A stretch of DNA of 64,000 nt from positions 124,001-188,000 of the forward strand of contig JADKHC010000001.1 in the NCBI GenBank assembly GCA_016721945.1, read 5' to 3'. Numbering within the stretch: the first letter of the stretch is position 1; every line of letters starts with the position of its first letter. Both the position numbers and the translations under genes were made by a program. Source of the DNA: Verrucomicrobiota bacterium. GTDB lineage: Bacteria > Verrucomicrobiota > Verrucomicrobiia > Opitutales > Opitutaceae. This document shows positions 39,001-48,234 of this stretch, one piece after another. Under the pieces are notes generated by a model that did not search any database, had not been told where the DNA came from, and saw only the letters and a program-made list of their open reading frames with translations.

Positions 39001-39723
39001 CTGGGAGGGAATCAGAACCTTGTTAATATCCAAGGACTCGCGCGTTGTGCCAAAGCTACCGTAATGAAACTCTACATTTCCTTCATTTTTATAGGTAGCA
39101 TCCACTGTAGAAACATTCGCGATACCCGACGGACTTCCTACACCAAAAAGGAAAGAGTTGGGACCTCTGGAGATATCCACACGACTAATATTGAAAGAAT
39201 CCCACGGAATATCGCTTTGGAAGTAGTTTCGTGTATTATCCATATTGGTTAATCCACGGGACCGATTCACTGCTGTCGGCTGGGCGAGTCGAGCTCCTTC
39301 AGCGGAACCTGAAATCGAGATGCCTGCACCTCGGCTAACCGCCCCGGAAAAATTGCCGTTGAGACCAGCGATTTCCGTGTTGGTGGTATAGATAAGGAGA
39401 TCCTGCGCATTCGTGATGCCCACATCCTTCAAAAACTGGGGCGTGATCACGGAAACCGCCGATGGCGTATCCGCGAGCTTAGTACGCACACGGGCACCGC
39501 CCAGGGTGTCCGTCGCCCGGTAGCCCTCCTGTTCGGTGCTCACCGAAAACGGATCCAAGACTAATACTTGTTCGTCAGATGTATCACCGGATGCGGGATT
39601 TGAACTGACCTCGCTCGGAGTCGGGCCGACCTTGGTCGTTTCCTGACCTGATAGGGTTGATGCTGCATATGCCAGCGCTGCGTACAGCGTCAGCATGCTT
39701 TTTTTGCTGGGTCGTATTTTCAT
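36079..39723 (-). CDS. TonB-dependent outer-membrane receptor, second copy
   Basis: 1,214 residues. Signal peptide is about 1-26; TonB-box/plug entry VLVLDPFSV is at about 53-61. Plug elements: GARVRTKLADTPSAVSVIT, SRGLTNMDNTRNYFQSD and RVDISRGPNSFLFGVGSPSG. The barrel carries FDPKIFATESSRLKIQANFE and ends YDLSMKFMF. It shares plug layout and barrel landmarks with the receptor at 15610 but is clearly diverged, so a different ligand is likely. It is followed by a hairpin and then the hydrolase train on the same strand, and preceded by a kinase/regulator pair. No SusD-like gene is nearby. Confidence 0.93.
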   Translation of the reverse strand: MKIRPSKKSMLTLYAALAYAASTLSGQETTKVGPTPSEVSSNPASGDTSDEQVLVLDPFSVSTEQEGYRATDTLGGARVRTKLADTPSAVSVITPQFLKDVGITNAQDLLIYTTNTEIAGLNGNFSGAVSRGAGISISGSAEGARLAQPTAVNRSRGLTNMDNTRNYFQSDIPWDSFNISRVDISRGPNSFLFGVGSPSGIANVSTVDATYKNEGNVEFHYGSFGTTRESLDINKVLIPSQLAVRLDMVNDDTQFRQKPAFNHSKRVYGAVRFDPKIFATESSRLKIQANFESGRANSNEPRTLPPVDYVTGYLNDPRASATGYNPWTYKFNDSGGDPTASYWTSNGSIANQYQWGSGAQYFWDAKTGALLKAGQSGWTAPTSASYGSGDVSSNIYHVHTMGYQQFAKASNYAYIQANGVDDGEFKGAYKGTVNYQDKTLSDRTVFDYVNNLIDGPNKREWKRWNAYNVSLVESLFNEKLVIQAVVDHQEYDDGQEGLLNSRTPAILLDLDSYLLTYPSWLPEAQTNPNVGRPVVFGDYGSGKSNYSTRDSYQLTAATNLDFKDLAPSSTWAKILGRHEITGLGGSYTKAEESRAYKMYGVDPTWALSYGGGSKLSDNGINWLAYMGPSMLGTSGSGAFLSGLTTSINPTTYPLTSYVKSWKAGTSVDPAAVWNITLPNGTPKALTQADNPANYIGYYGLPTNVRSSTENGYTGGSKREQRITSKAILYQGHIWDDTIIPSFGWRKDTTRQRGNTAPLDSTTGIYSIDYKLTDSGIKSTTTSKSYGVAVHLPKSIKDRLPEGTDVSLYYFHGANETPKVRYGIDGSQLPNETGKTNEYAVQVDAFHNRLSLRLTKFKTENSNAQASYGQPLGTNGWMIDSLPVWTVTMAASALAVQEYGVDNVPKDLADAKWLWQWAVDHPDVAQQIATSLKTDFAAMFPQSYWDQYGSNVDMTAVKNGDWLHVLKDNSIPWPWNGKAEHSIHGQTPIIDQNLASEGYELEATVRPLKNWDVKITGSKTNAYQTSLGAAASNYLNNMAKLWIDSPIGKVANWGGYTDYGAQKQNFMQNLWAPYLTQVALTGSDQPEVKKWKFNIVTNYKFDRGIAKGFKIGAAYRWEDKAILGYGTHLATVYGESAWIADVNQPLYGPTEEHVDIWFGYEHKLTTTITWAIQLNIRNIKEHAGLVPVSLEPDGTVAQSRIKQGQTYDLSMKFMF

Positions 39724-40076
39724 AACGATATTTGGGGGTGTTGGGTCTCGTATCGCTTCGATACGAAAAACGGGGGAGGGCTGATGGGATCAGGCACCGG
39801 CGCGAGGGCACGGAGCATCTGTTGAAGTCGTTGGAGTGCTTCCGAAACTTAAGTATTTAACGATAAATCTAAAGGACGTGGCATTAGTTAGCTGAAAATC
39901 AATAACTGGCCGACTGTGGTTACCGCTACTCCCCCCAAGCAAGTATCCACAGGTAGAGGTGCTCTATGGCTGTAGCCATAACGAGGCAGCTCGAGCACGC
40001 GAGCGAGCTTGCCCCACTCTGTCCGCACACAAAGCCAAAACCCGTGCCTGCAAGGCCGACACCTTATAGGCTATCG
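39724..40076. other. 353-bp gap between TonB receptor and response regulator genes
   Basis: No gene is supported. It should hold the receptor promoter (AT-rich at 39840-39910) and the 3' end of the regulator transcript. A palindrome TATGGC-TGTA-GCCATA lies at 39965-39980 and a bulged hairpin GGCAGCTCG/CGAGCTTGCC at 39985-40013; neither has a U-run. Confidence 0.4.
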
Positions 40077-40715
40077 CTATTCCAGCTGCACAAGGCCGCG
40101 TTTGACTGCGACCAAGATCGCCTGGGTACGATCCATCACACCTAGTTTCGAGAGAATACTCGAGACGTGCAATTTCACCGTCCCCTCAACCAACTTCAGC
40201 TTCGCCGCGACCTCCTTATTACTCAGCCCCTTGGATATCAGGGCAAGCACCTCAAGTTCGCGATTCGAAAGGTTCAACGCCTGTCGACCTGCAAGGCTGC
40301 GCGCGATCTCCGGGAGACAAACAATCTCTCCCGCATAAACTCGGCGGATGGAATCGAGCAGCCGGGGAAGCGGCATGTTCTTCAGCACATAGGCCGAAGC
40401 ACCGCCCTGCATGGCAGCACTAATTTCATGTCCGCCACTATAACTACTCAATATCAGGATACGGACCGGGTCGAACTCCTGCTTGAGCAGTCCAATGATT
40501 TCCAGGCCGCTTTTATCCGGCAGCCGCATATCGAGAATCACGACATCGGGGCGCAGCGATCGATACGCTTTGATCGCCTCAACGCCATCCTCTGCCTCAC
40601 CGACGACCTCCATATCAGGCTGCTTGTTTAATGACGAAATCAGACCGATGCGCATGAGAATATGGTCGTCGACGACCAATATGCGGATCTTTGAATCAGC
40701 GCCGGTGTTAGTCAT
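40077..40715 (-). CDS. NarL/FixJ-family response regulator
   Basis: 212 residues: a receiver with acidic pair DD (16-17) and phospho-acceptor Asp62 in VVILDMRLPDKSG, then a LuxR-type helix-turn-helix (LSNRELEVLALISKGLSNKE, LVEGTVKLHVSSILSKLGVMDR). It follows the split sensor kinase by 9 bp on the same strand and is its expected partner. If the kinase no longer works after the IS insertion, this regulator has lost its normal phosphate donor or is fed by another kinase, for example the one at 9464. Likely targets are the adjacent TonB receptor and hydrolases (inference). Confidence 0.93.
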   Translation of the reverse strand: MTNTGADSKIRILVVDDHILMRIGLISSLNKQPDMEVVGEAEDGVEAIKAYRSLRPDVVILDMRLPDKSGLEIIGLLKQEFDPVRILILSSYSGGHEISAAMQGGASAYVLKNMPLPRLLDSIRRVYAGEIVCLPEIARSLAGRQALNLSNRELEVLALISKGLSNKEVAAKLKLVEGTVKLHVSSILSKLGVMDRTQAILVAVKRGLVQLE

Positions 40716-40724
40716 GGGAAGTGG

Positions 40725-43700
40725 TTATGTGTTGATGACAGGCACACGAACCCGGATGGTGGTTCCTTTGCCGGGAGAACTTAATACTTCGTGTGTCGCG
40801 TGTATCTTGCCAACGCGACTTCGCAAACTGCGCAATCCAAAATGGCCAAGCCCTCCCGTGGTAACCTGATCCGGGCTAAAGCCACATCCATCATCGACCA
40901 CGCTGAGCACCACTGCCTCCACCTCATAACCAAGCACCACATTCAGGTTGTGAGCAGCAGCGTGTTTGACCGTATTGTTGATCGCTTCCTGGGCAATACG
41001 CAGCAGATGATGCTCGACCTCAGAAGCGAGCCGACGTGGAACTCCCTCGACCTTTACCGTGCCGTGGAGCGACTCAGGGGTAATCTGTCTCATGATCTTT
41101 TCTATCGCCACCGGGAGTTCGGAATCCTCGAGCATGGGAGACTGAAGCTCCCAGACTGCGTTCTGGACTTCGGTTCGGCTGAACGAAGCCATACTACACG
41201 CAAGATCCAAACTCGAACGAATCTCTGGCGGGCAAGATTCAAGATTGGCGGTACTTTCAAGTTGGAGTAAAATTCCGTTGAGGCCCTGCTCAAGGCTGTC
41301 GTGGATCTCGCCTGCAAGCCGGTCGCGTTCCGCAAGGGTGGCCGACATGCGCGCCTCCTTCTGCAGCTTTTCCATCGTGGCATCGAGCTCGGCTGTACGC
41401 TGTTTTACGCGCTGACGCAGCTTGTGTATCCAAAAACTAATGACCAAGCCAACTAGGGCGATGGAGCTGACAAAGAGAAGTGCGCGCTTCACCACCCACC
41501 ACGACGGCTTCTGCAGGACCGCAACGTCTGCGGAACTGCGAAGTAATAGTTTCAACGGCAGAATGGAGGAAGTCGTATTTGAGGCGTGAACCCATTGAAG
41601 AAGTCCTGCCTCTTTCACATTGATACCGGTGAGTTCGACGATACTACCACGCGGAATTTCACCAACGGAAGCGCGACGCCCCGGCAACATCACGCGGAAG
41701 ATGCGCTGGTCTGCCTCCAACTCGAGCGGCTCACCCTCCGCGGAACCAAGTGTACGTGACACGACGGCGCGAATCCGCACAAGTTGGTTAGCATAACGCC
41801 CACTCGCAGCTTCGAGCGAACTAGCCACCACCGGTTTCACACGCGTACCACTGGCTTGCACCCGAACCAACGCATGCCTCAGAACGACGCTCTCGTCCTC
41901 GCCCCAATCGGGAAAACCAACAATTTCAACTGGAAAACCAACATCAATCGGCATGACGGTTTCAAGTTCCACCCGTATCCCGCCGAAATCGTCCTGCACG
42001 TAAACCACCGCTTGGTCGGCGTAGGTGACGGTCCCCTGCAAACGTGTGCGATGGCGCGATTGATTCAGAAGATTGTCCGCAGTCAGCGAATGAATGGATT
42101 CGAGCGTGTAGGCGAATGGATCACGTAAGGGTTCCTTGGTGATTTCTAGATGTTCCGGAGAAGGCACGAGCAGCAGTCGCTCCCGTTCGTTAGGATAAAC
42201 GATCACGCCGCGAAGACGAACTCCTGCATCCACATGGTCGCGAAGTCGCGCGACCTGCGCACCCGACACAGCAACGGTGAAAACCTCTCCCCTAGCCTTG
42301 ACCTCCATGAGGCCAGTGTCGGCGACGGACCTGACGATGCCCTCGAGCTCGATCCATGTGCCCTCACCGCGTTTTGGTAACAAATACTCCGCTGGATGGA
42401 GAACGGGGTTGGGCAAGGCCGTCGAGCCGAGCAAAAACACATTGTCGGCAAATAGATTATTGGTAGGCGGTGCCCAACCCGGATTGCTGACAATCTCTGC
42501 ATAACTACCCGGCCGAACTAAAAAAAGATTCGACGGATCACGCCCAGTCAGCAGCGTCGCGGCTGATTGATCCTGCATGGCCCAATAACGCCGGCCAAGC
42601 ACGTCTCCGCAAAAGGTGACTACACCGCGAAAGCGGAAGAAATCGAGCCCGTCCCACTTGCCATCCCCATCACTCAGCCGGGCAATCTCGACCAAGGGGC
42701 GCCAATTCGATTGGAGTTGGGCGCCCACGGAATCATGCCGTTGCTTGCTAACAGAAGCGTTGAAAATTGCGGGCTGACCTTGGTATGAAGTGACGAATCC
42801 CACGACATCGACAAAATCGCCAAGAGCGAACGTTGCAGTCTCGTTAGGGGTCACTACCACCGTGCTAAACCGGCGCTCGAGTTTGAGCCAGGCAGGCAAA
42901 CTCGCCCCTTGAGCAGTGTCACCCACGGTACGAGTGGAGTTACCAGCCGTCCGCCATCTCCACTGCATGGAAGTCGAGCGGATGCCAGATTCCATGGTTT
43001 GCACGAGGTCGACAAACTGGGCATCGAGATCCAAACTTTCCCGAATCATTATGCCTGCACGCGCAGCAGGGTCGGCCGCATCAAACGAGTCCAACCGAGC
43101 AACAATGCTCCCCGCCCCATCCATCTGTTCATAGACAAAGGTGAATTGGTCAGGGGCGTCCCAGATGTCACTACCCACTCCCTCCACCACAAAACGCTCT
43201 CCAGTAATGGCGAACTGACCGGCACCGTTTGGGTTTCCGATATCGGTCCAACGTGGTAAACGTGATAGTCCTGAGACGTTGGTAAAGACCGCTCGAGAAG
43301 ACTTGGTCGGCATACGCGAGTTGACGGCCAAGCCAACATACACTTTTGCACCCATCGCCATCTCGATCGGTGCTCCAACGGCTCGCCATTCTAACCCATT
43401 GCTTGATACAAACGCGCCAAATGTTCCGCTGTCGCTTATCGTTAGCTGGTTACCTTCCTGACTCACAACCTTCCCAACGATTTTGACCGCCGCATCCCGA
43501 AATGTCGCGGGATCACCGTTGGTGAGCTCGGAAATCGAGGTCAGTCGCAAGAGATCGGCCTGAGGAGTCTGACTTGTCACCGTGATTGCGCTCGCTGCTC
43601 GCGCCCAAATGCGACCAACCACGCGAACATCGCCGCTGTGCAAAAAGGATTCAGCAGCACCCACCACCCGCACTCGACGACCGCGTAAGGTTGCAGGTAT

Positions 43701-44138
43701 CTCGCCACGCCAGCCCGACAAAATCGCTTGAACCCGCTGTCCGCTGTCGGAGATCTCCAAGGTCAGGCGGTCACCGTCACACGCGACAAAATCGACGGTG
43801 CCTTCAACCTCACTCCAACGAAAATTATCATCGGGCGCGAGCGCCTGCCCTGGATGGATAGTGATTGGTTCGGGTAACCTATCAACCCCGAGCACCTTAA
43901 CGGTTGCGCCTCTCACCGAAAGAACAGACTCCAACTTCCGGGGTGCCAACAACACATCCGGCGTGTCGACAGTGACGTCGTTCCATATTTCCCGAAGAAT
44001 AGATCCTCGTGGAAAATCCGCGAGCGATTGAGGTGGTGTAGCTTCGCTGCCAGTCTTCGGATCGGAGGTCCAAGGGCTCAAATATTTACCCGGAATAACA
44101 TCAAGCGGAATGTCAGGACCCTCCCACGCCACACTAAG
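40725..44138 (-). pseudogene. Sensor kinase, 3' part after IS insertion
   Basis: This is the downstream portion of a kinase gene split by the IS at 44139-45352. It begins within a PA14-like domain (LSVAWEGPDIPLDV) and continues through several OB-fold-like periplasmic repeats (for example IKIVGKVVSQEGNQLTISD-type and LQGTVTYADQAVVYVQDD). A laminin-G/DUF1349-like domain follows (FAITGERFVVEGVGSDIWDA), then a membrane helix (ALLFVSSIALVGLVISFWI), HisKA_3 with the catalytic His in GEIHDSLEQG (His1184 of the rebuilt protein) and HATPase_c (DDGCGF, GHFGLRSLRSRV). The frame shows no other damage. The open frame runs on into the IS to 44402, which would give a chimeric N-terminus without a signal peptide. 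Confidence 0.88.
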
Positions 44139-45352
44139 CCGGAACGATGCAGTTGAAAAGAGCCGCCGTTCGGGAAGTGATTGCTGTTGATGAAGACAAA
44201 ACAATCGCCGGACGAAAGTCCGCTTCACCAAACGGTGGCGGGTGAAGTGGAGTTCAAAGTAGGCAAAAATCGCTTTCCCGGTTCTTTGCGGCCTTCGATT
44301 CGGCGGGGAAAAACCTGCGGTGTTTCCGTCCGTTATGGCGATGGTGCATGGATCGGCTGCCGTCACGCCGTGAAGGTTACACGCTGGATCTGGATTCGAC
44401 ACGGCTCTTGCATGAGGACGGTCATCAAGAAGGAATCAAAGTGGGCTACACGCGCACCGGGCTCAAGCCGTGCCTGCATCCCTTGCTCGCGGTCGTCGCC
44501 GAGGCGCGGCTGGTCGCGCAACTGTGGCTGCGTGCAGGCAACAGCAGTTGCGCCAATAACGTCGTATCGTTTTTTCTCGATCTGTGGAGCCACACGCCCC
44601 GGCAGATCCGGTGGCGGGCGGTCCGCGCTGACAGTGGGTTTTGCGTGCCCGAACTGCTCACGTTGTGGGAGCAATTGCGGCTGCCGTTTATCGTCGTGGC
44701 GAAGCTGAGCGTGCCGATTCAAAGTCTGATTCGGCACGACGCGGCGTGGACGCCGACCGAACTGGCCGGCACCGACATAGCCGAAGTGCAGTACCAGGCG
44801 CAGGGTTGGCCGCACGCCCGACGCCTTATTTTGATCCGCCATCGTCAGACTGAACGGCCCGAGGCTGGTGGCAAAAAGCTCATCGACGTGCCCGGTTATC
44901 TTTTCCAAGCGCTGGTGACCAGTTTGCCCGCAACCGCCTCGCCGCTCACGGTGTGGCGCGACTACAACGGCCGCAGTGATTGCGAAAACGTGATCAAAGA
45001 ACTCCAGCTTGGCTTCGCCCTGCCCACGCTTTGTCTGCGTTCGTTTTGGGCCACAGAAGCGGCTCTCTCACTGGCGACGCTGACCTACAACCTGACCGTG
45101 CTCTTCGAACGTCATCTGGGCTGGCAAACCAAAGTGACGATCCAATCGCTGCGCTTCTGGCTGTTCATCACCCCGGGAATCATCGCACATCCTGCCGGCA
45201 AAACCACGATCAAACTCGCCGTGCCTCCCCGCGAACGCGACTGGTGGTCACGCCTTTGGGATAAAATCCTCAGCCCTTTTCCCAACTGCAATGCAGTAGA
45301 AAATCGCCCCGCTTTCGCCTCCTAATTCCTATGTTCTATTGCATCGTTCCGG
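44139..45352 (+). mobile_element. IS1380-family insertion sequence (1,214 bp) in a sensor kinase gene
   Basis: Terminal inverted repeats begin CCGGAACGATGCA at 44139 and end TGCATCGTTCCGG at 45352. They are flanked by a perfect 5-bp target duplication CTAAG (44134-44138 and 45353-45357). The encoded transposase is of the DDE type used by IS1380. At 1.2 kb the element is shorter than the usual 1.6-1.7 kb of the family, consistent with loss of part of the transposase N-terminus. Both ends are intact, so it could still be moved in trans. A 147-bp relative with matching ends is at 59745. Confidence 0.88.
44190..45325 (+). pseudogene. IS1380-type DDE transposase with -1 frameshift
   Basis: The C-terminal 325 residues form one open frame (44348-45325) with the catalytic landmarks TLDLDST (Asp), VRADSGF (Asp) and YNGRSDCENVIKEL (Glu). 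The sequence before 44348 continues the protein in the same frame back to 44246 (FFAAFDSAGKNLRC, PLWRWC), and then the frame closes with TGA at 44243. The likely start (ATG 44190) is in the frame one step away. The shift falls at a run of five A (44265-44269); six would join G-K-K-S-L-S-R-F smoothly. So either one A was lost or the ribosome must slip. Even when joined the protein is about 378 residues, short for the family. Confidence 0.75.
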
Positions 45353-46071
45353 CTAAGGTGTGTCGGGCCGCCCGCCTGATGGTGCACCACCTCGATGTAA
45401 TACGCACGATCCGCCTCCAGAAAAACAGCCTCGGAACGCTGGGGAGTGCTTCGGCTCCAATCGCGCTGACGAGTGTAACTAAGTACTCGCGCAATGACGC
45501 GTCGTGAGACTGGCGTTTTGTCGGTTCCGAGCAGGAGTTGTGACGAGTCGTCGCTCGCGACTGCAAAACGATAATGTCCCGTAACCGGCGGATACAAATA
45601 ACCCCGATAACGCGCCACGTAGTAACCATTCTGCACTGACGGAACAGATTCAAAGGAGGGCAGTAATTCTCTGCGATCAGGTCGGTGAGGATACCGCGGC
45701 AGATCGGGTAGAAGCGGCCAACCATCCGCCGCCGTCAGCAAGACGCGCTGGCCGGGCACCGCGTCCACCTTGGTTTCGCCAAGATCAAAAGCGACTGCAC
45801 CAGTCCCGTCCTGCAAAACCAGCAGACTGCGATTCGTATCAACATGCGTAACGACTCCTTCAACGGCAATCGGGCGATTGTACAAGTCGCTCCACGTCTG
45901 GGCGGACCTGATTTCCTTGACGCTTTTGAGGGGTGCAACTTCGGCCGCGGCCAAGCCGGTCCAAAAAACGAATACCCAAACTATAACCAATACAAAGCAG
46001 CCAAACCGCCCTACACGGGGCGCAAGATCGCTGCGAGGGAAAGTTAATGAATTCGATCTGACCGGGCGCAC
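45353..46071 (-). pseudogene. Sensor kinase, 5' part before IS insertion
   Basis: The N-terminal portion of the split kinase. The GTG start at 46071 is followed by a signal-anchor segment (FGCFVLVIVWVFVFWTGLAAA), an OB-fold-like domain (VKEIRSAQTWSDLYNRPIAV, then EGVVTHVDTNRSLLVLQDGT) and most of a PA14 carbohydrate-binding domain (VARYRGYLYPPVTGHYRFAV, then ASDDSSQLLLGTDKTPVS). It ends at HHQAGGPTHL where the IS begins. Removing the IS and one CTAAG copy joins THL directly to SVAWEGPD of the 3' part; the total becomes 4,128 nt, exactly 1,376 codons including stop. Confidence 0.85.
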
Positions 46072-46221
46072 GATGAGCTACGATGCGTCGCACGCCGAAC
46101 GCTGCAACCGTTTACGTTGGAGAACGGGCCGTCTCGGGATCGAAACCCGGATCAAGCCCAAGCAAAGGTTTTCCAAATGCAGAAGCCGGCGGTTACGCGA
46201 AAGCTAAAACGAGCCCCTGCA

Positions 46222-47820
46222 TCAAAGCGGGCGAAGTTCGACCAACCACACATCGTTCTCGCGCAGTTCGAAATCTCGCAAAAACCGTCCGTCAGCACCA
46301 ATTACGACCTTCTCGTCGATCACCGGCAGGCCAGAGCTTGCCTTGCGCAAAGCCTGGACCTGCTCGCGTGTCAGTTGCGGGGGAGAACCCAGGTCGCGCC
46401 AGGCGGCCTGTACATCGTTAACCCGATAGCCGACCTTGTAGGCAACGAGCTGATACGATCCCTTGCGAAGGTGAGAGAGTTTGAGTTGAAGCGCCCCCTT
46501 GGATTTCGGCGGATGATCGCCGACATAATACACTTGATTGATGACCGACGGTCCTGGATGCGTGATGGTGAAATCCCAGAATAGTGCCTGTACCGAACCA
46601 TTTTTATCCCGACACAAAATGGAATCAGGATCAGAGTTAACCAGTTCGTTATCACCAAGCCGGTTCAGAAACTGGTACGCATAAAACGCAGGTTTGCGGA
46701 GATCCTGATAGTTGAGCAGTCCGAAGCCACCGTGAAACGGCGTCATGCGAGGTCCGGATTCCTCGAAAATGTCGGTAAAAGTCCAATACGACATCGATTG
46801 GGCATCCGTGCCGGAATTGTGGACTTTATCGAGGATAAAGGCCGGGCTGTGATAGCTGTCGTGGATCGGATCGGCCGGCGTATAGGAACTGCTCCATTCG
46901 GTGTAGTGAAGTTCGGCCCCGGGGATTTTCGAAGCACGGATCTTGGCCCGCACGGCCTTGACGCCCGCAGTGATCGCATTGCGATCGGGGGAAAACACCG
47001 TGCCCGCATTACCGTGCTCATCGAGATAACCGCTCATGGTCGCGTAACTGTGAGTGCTGATGAAATCGAGCGGCACATTATTCGCCGAAACAAAAGCCAG
47101 AGTCTCATCGATCCATCCTTCACCGGCCGTGGCGGGACCACCAACCCGATAGGACGCGTCCACAGATCTCACGCCGCGCACCGAACTCTCGTAAAGTTTG
47201 AAGTATTCGGCGCGAGCGCCGGGGGACCACTCCTCGTAGCTCTTCTTCTCAGGATTGCCCATCCAGAAGCCATCGAGATTCGGCTCGTTCCAAACCTCGA
47301 AATACCACTTCTTCACCTCGTCGCGCCCATAGCGCTCGGTGCAGTGCTGGACAAACGCAGCGATGAACGCCTCCCATTTCTTATAATCCTTGGGCGGAGT
47401 CACATTGCCTCGATACCAAAAAATCGTTTGCGACCCGCTCGCCAAACCACTCGGCATGAAACCAAGTTCCACGAAGGGCTTCATCCCGATACTCTGAATG
47501 AAATCGAAAAGCTCGTCTATATATTGCCAGTTATAAAGCGGCCTGCCGGATTTGTCCTCCTGATAGACACCCATGTCATCGCAAAACAATCCGTGAAACC
47601 TGATATAACGAAATCCACACTCAGCGCGCACTTCCTTGAGTTGGCGCTGCCAGTCAGCCCGCAGTCCTTCGTTGGCCCGACCCGCACCGACACAAAGGTT
47701 GTACATGCGGTTCGTCGGTCCTTTGGTTTTCGAAAGGTCCACGTCAATGACACGATCAGCAGCGCGGGCAAAAAGGATCGTTGAGGAGAAAAGGGCCAGG
47801 AGTAGAACTCTTTTGATCAT
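46222..47820 (-). CDS. Secreted GH39 beta-xylosidase-type hydrolase
   Basis: 532 residues from the ATG at 47820, chosen because it opens a typical signal peptide (MIKRVLLLALFSSTILFARA); a longer in-frame extension upstream has no such feature. The barrel shows GH39 landmarks: CGFRYIRFHGLFCDDMGVY, acid/base Glu179 in WYFEVWNEPNLDGFW and nucleophile Glu308 in ELHYTEWSSSY, then the family's C-terminal beta-sandwich. GH39 enzymes release xylose from xylo-oligosaccharides or act on iduronides; xylan context with GH115 and GH43 favours xylosidase. It lies 150 bp upstream of the split kinase on the same strand and may share its transcript. Confidence 0.92.
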   Translation of the reverse strand: MIKRVLLLALFSSTILFARAADRVIDVDLSKTKGPTNRMYNLCVGAGRANEGLRADWQRQLKEVRAECGFRYIRFHGLFCDDMGVYQEDKSGRPLYNWQYIDELFDFIQSIGMKPFVELGFMPSGLASGSQTIFWYRGNVTPPKDYKKWEAFIAAFVQHCTERYGRDEVKKWYFEVWNEPNLDGFWMGNPEKKSYEEWSPGARAEYFKLYESSVRGVRSVDASYRVGGPATAGEGWIDETLAFVSANNVPLDFISTHSYATMSGYLDEHGNAGTVFSPDRNAITAGVKAVRAKIRASKIPGAELHYTEWSSSYTPADPIHDSYHSPAFILDKVHNSGTDAQSMSYWTFTDIFEESGPRMTPFHGGFGLLNYQDLRKPAFYAYQFLNRLGDNELVNSDPDSILCRDKNGSVQALFWDFTITHPGPSVINQVYYVGDHPPKSKGALQLKLSHLRKGSYQLVAYKVGYRVNDVQAAWRDLGSPPQLTREQVQALRKASSGLPVIDEKVVIGADGRFLRDFELRENDVWLVELRPL

Positions 47821-47985
47821 GCAACTGTGATAAATCTCTTCTGCCAAAACGAACAGCAACTTTCCACAGGACCAGTCACAGCTAGACCAAAGATATACCA
47901 CCAAAAAGCTCCAAACCGTTGTCGCAAGCACACTCACATCCTTCCGGCCTAGACGTCCCAAGGTGTGTCTGGAAAATGAAACTGT

Positions 47986-48062
47986 CTGTCATTCTGAGCG
48001 TAGCGAAGAATCCAGAGCGATAAAGCAACACGCTTCGATCAAGTCCCACTGGATTCTTCGCT
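47986..48062. repeat. CATTCTGAGCG-type inverted repeat next to tRNA-Thr
   Basis: Starts TGTCATTCTGAGCG and contains AGCGAAGAATCCAG (48002-48015), repeated inverted as CTGGATTCTTCGCT (48049-48062), a perfect 14-bp pair around a 33-nt centre. I recall near-identical CATTCTGAGCG...AGCGAAGAATC units in many unrelated bacterial genomes. It lies 24 bp beyond the 3' end of the tRNA gene. Confidence 0.65.
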
Positions 48063-48085
48063 CCTCTGAAGAACCCAAAATCCAG

Positions 48086-48161
48086 TGGAGCCGAGCATCG
48101 GAATTGAACCGACGACCCACGCTTTACGAAAGCGTTGCTCTACCAACTGAGCTAGCTCGGC
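48086..48161 (-). tRNA. tRNA-Thr (anticodon CGU)
   Basis: Read on the minus strand from 48161: a 7-bp acceptor stem GCCGAGC/GCTCGGC, D-arm GCTCAGTTGGTAGAGC, anticodon stem ACGCT/AGCGT with loop TTCGTAA (anticodon CGT at positions 34-36), T-arm with GGTTCAATTCC, discriminator T and an encoded CCA at 48088-48086. It decodes ACG. It marks the boundary between the carbohydrate region and core genes. Confidence 0.96.
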
Positions 48162-48234
48162 ATACCACGGAACAGCGGAAGAAACTCGCCCTCAGGCTAA
48201 GGGCAAGCCTCAAATACCAGACTCCCGTCCCGCC

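Noticed and set aside
44139..44402. Extension of the kinase 3' fragment's frame into the IS as a new N-terminus
   Set aside because: The extra residues come from the IS antisense strand, have no signal peptide and no similarity to kinases; the original N-terminus is on the other side of the IS.
48086..48161. tRNA-Thr as integration site of a mobile carbohydrate-use island
   Set aside because: The change from accessory to core genes does occur here, but there is no integrase and I found no direct repeat of the tRNA 3' end on the far side.
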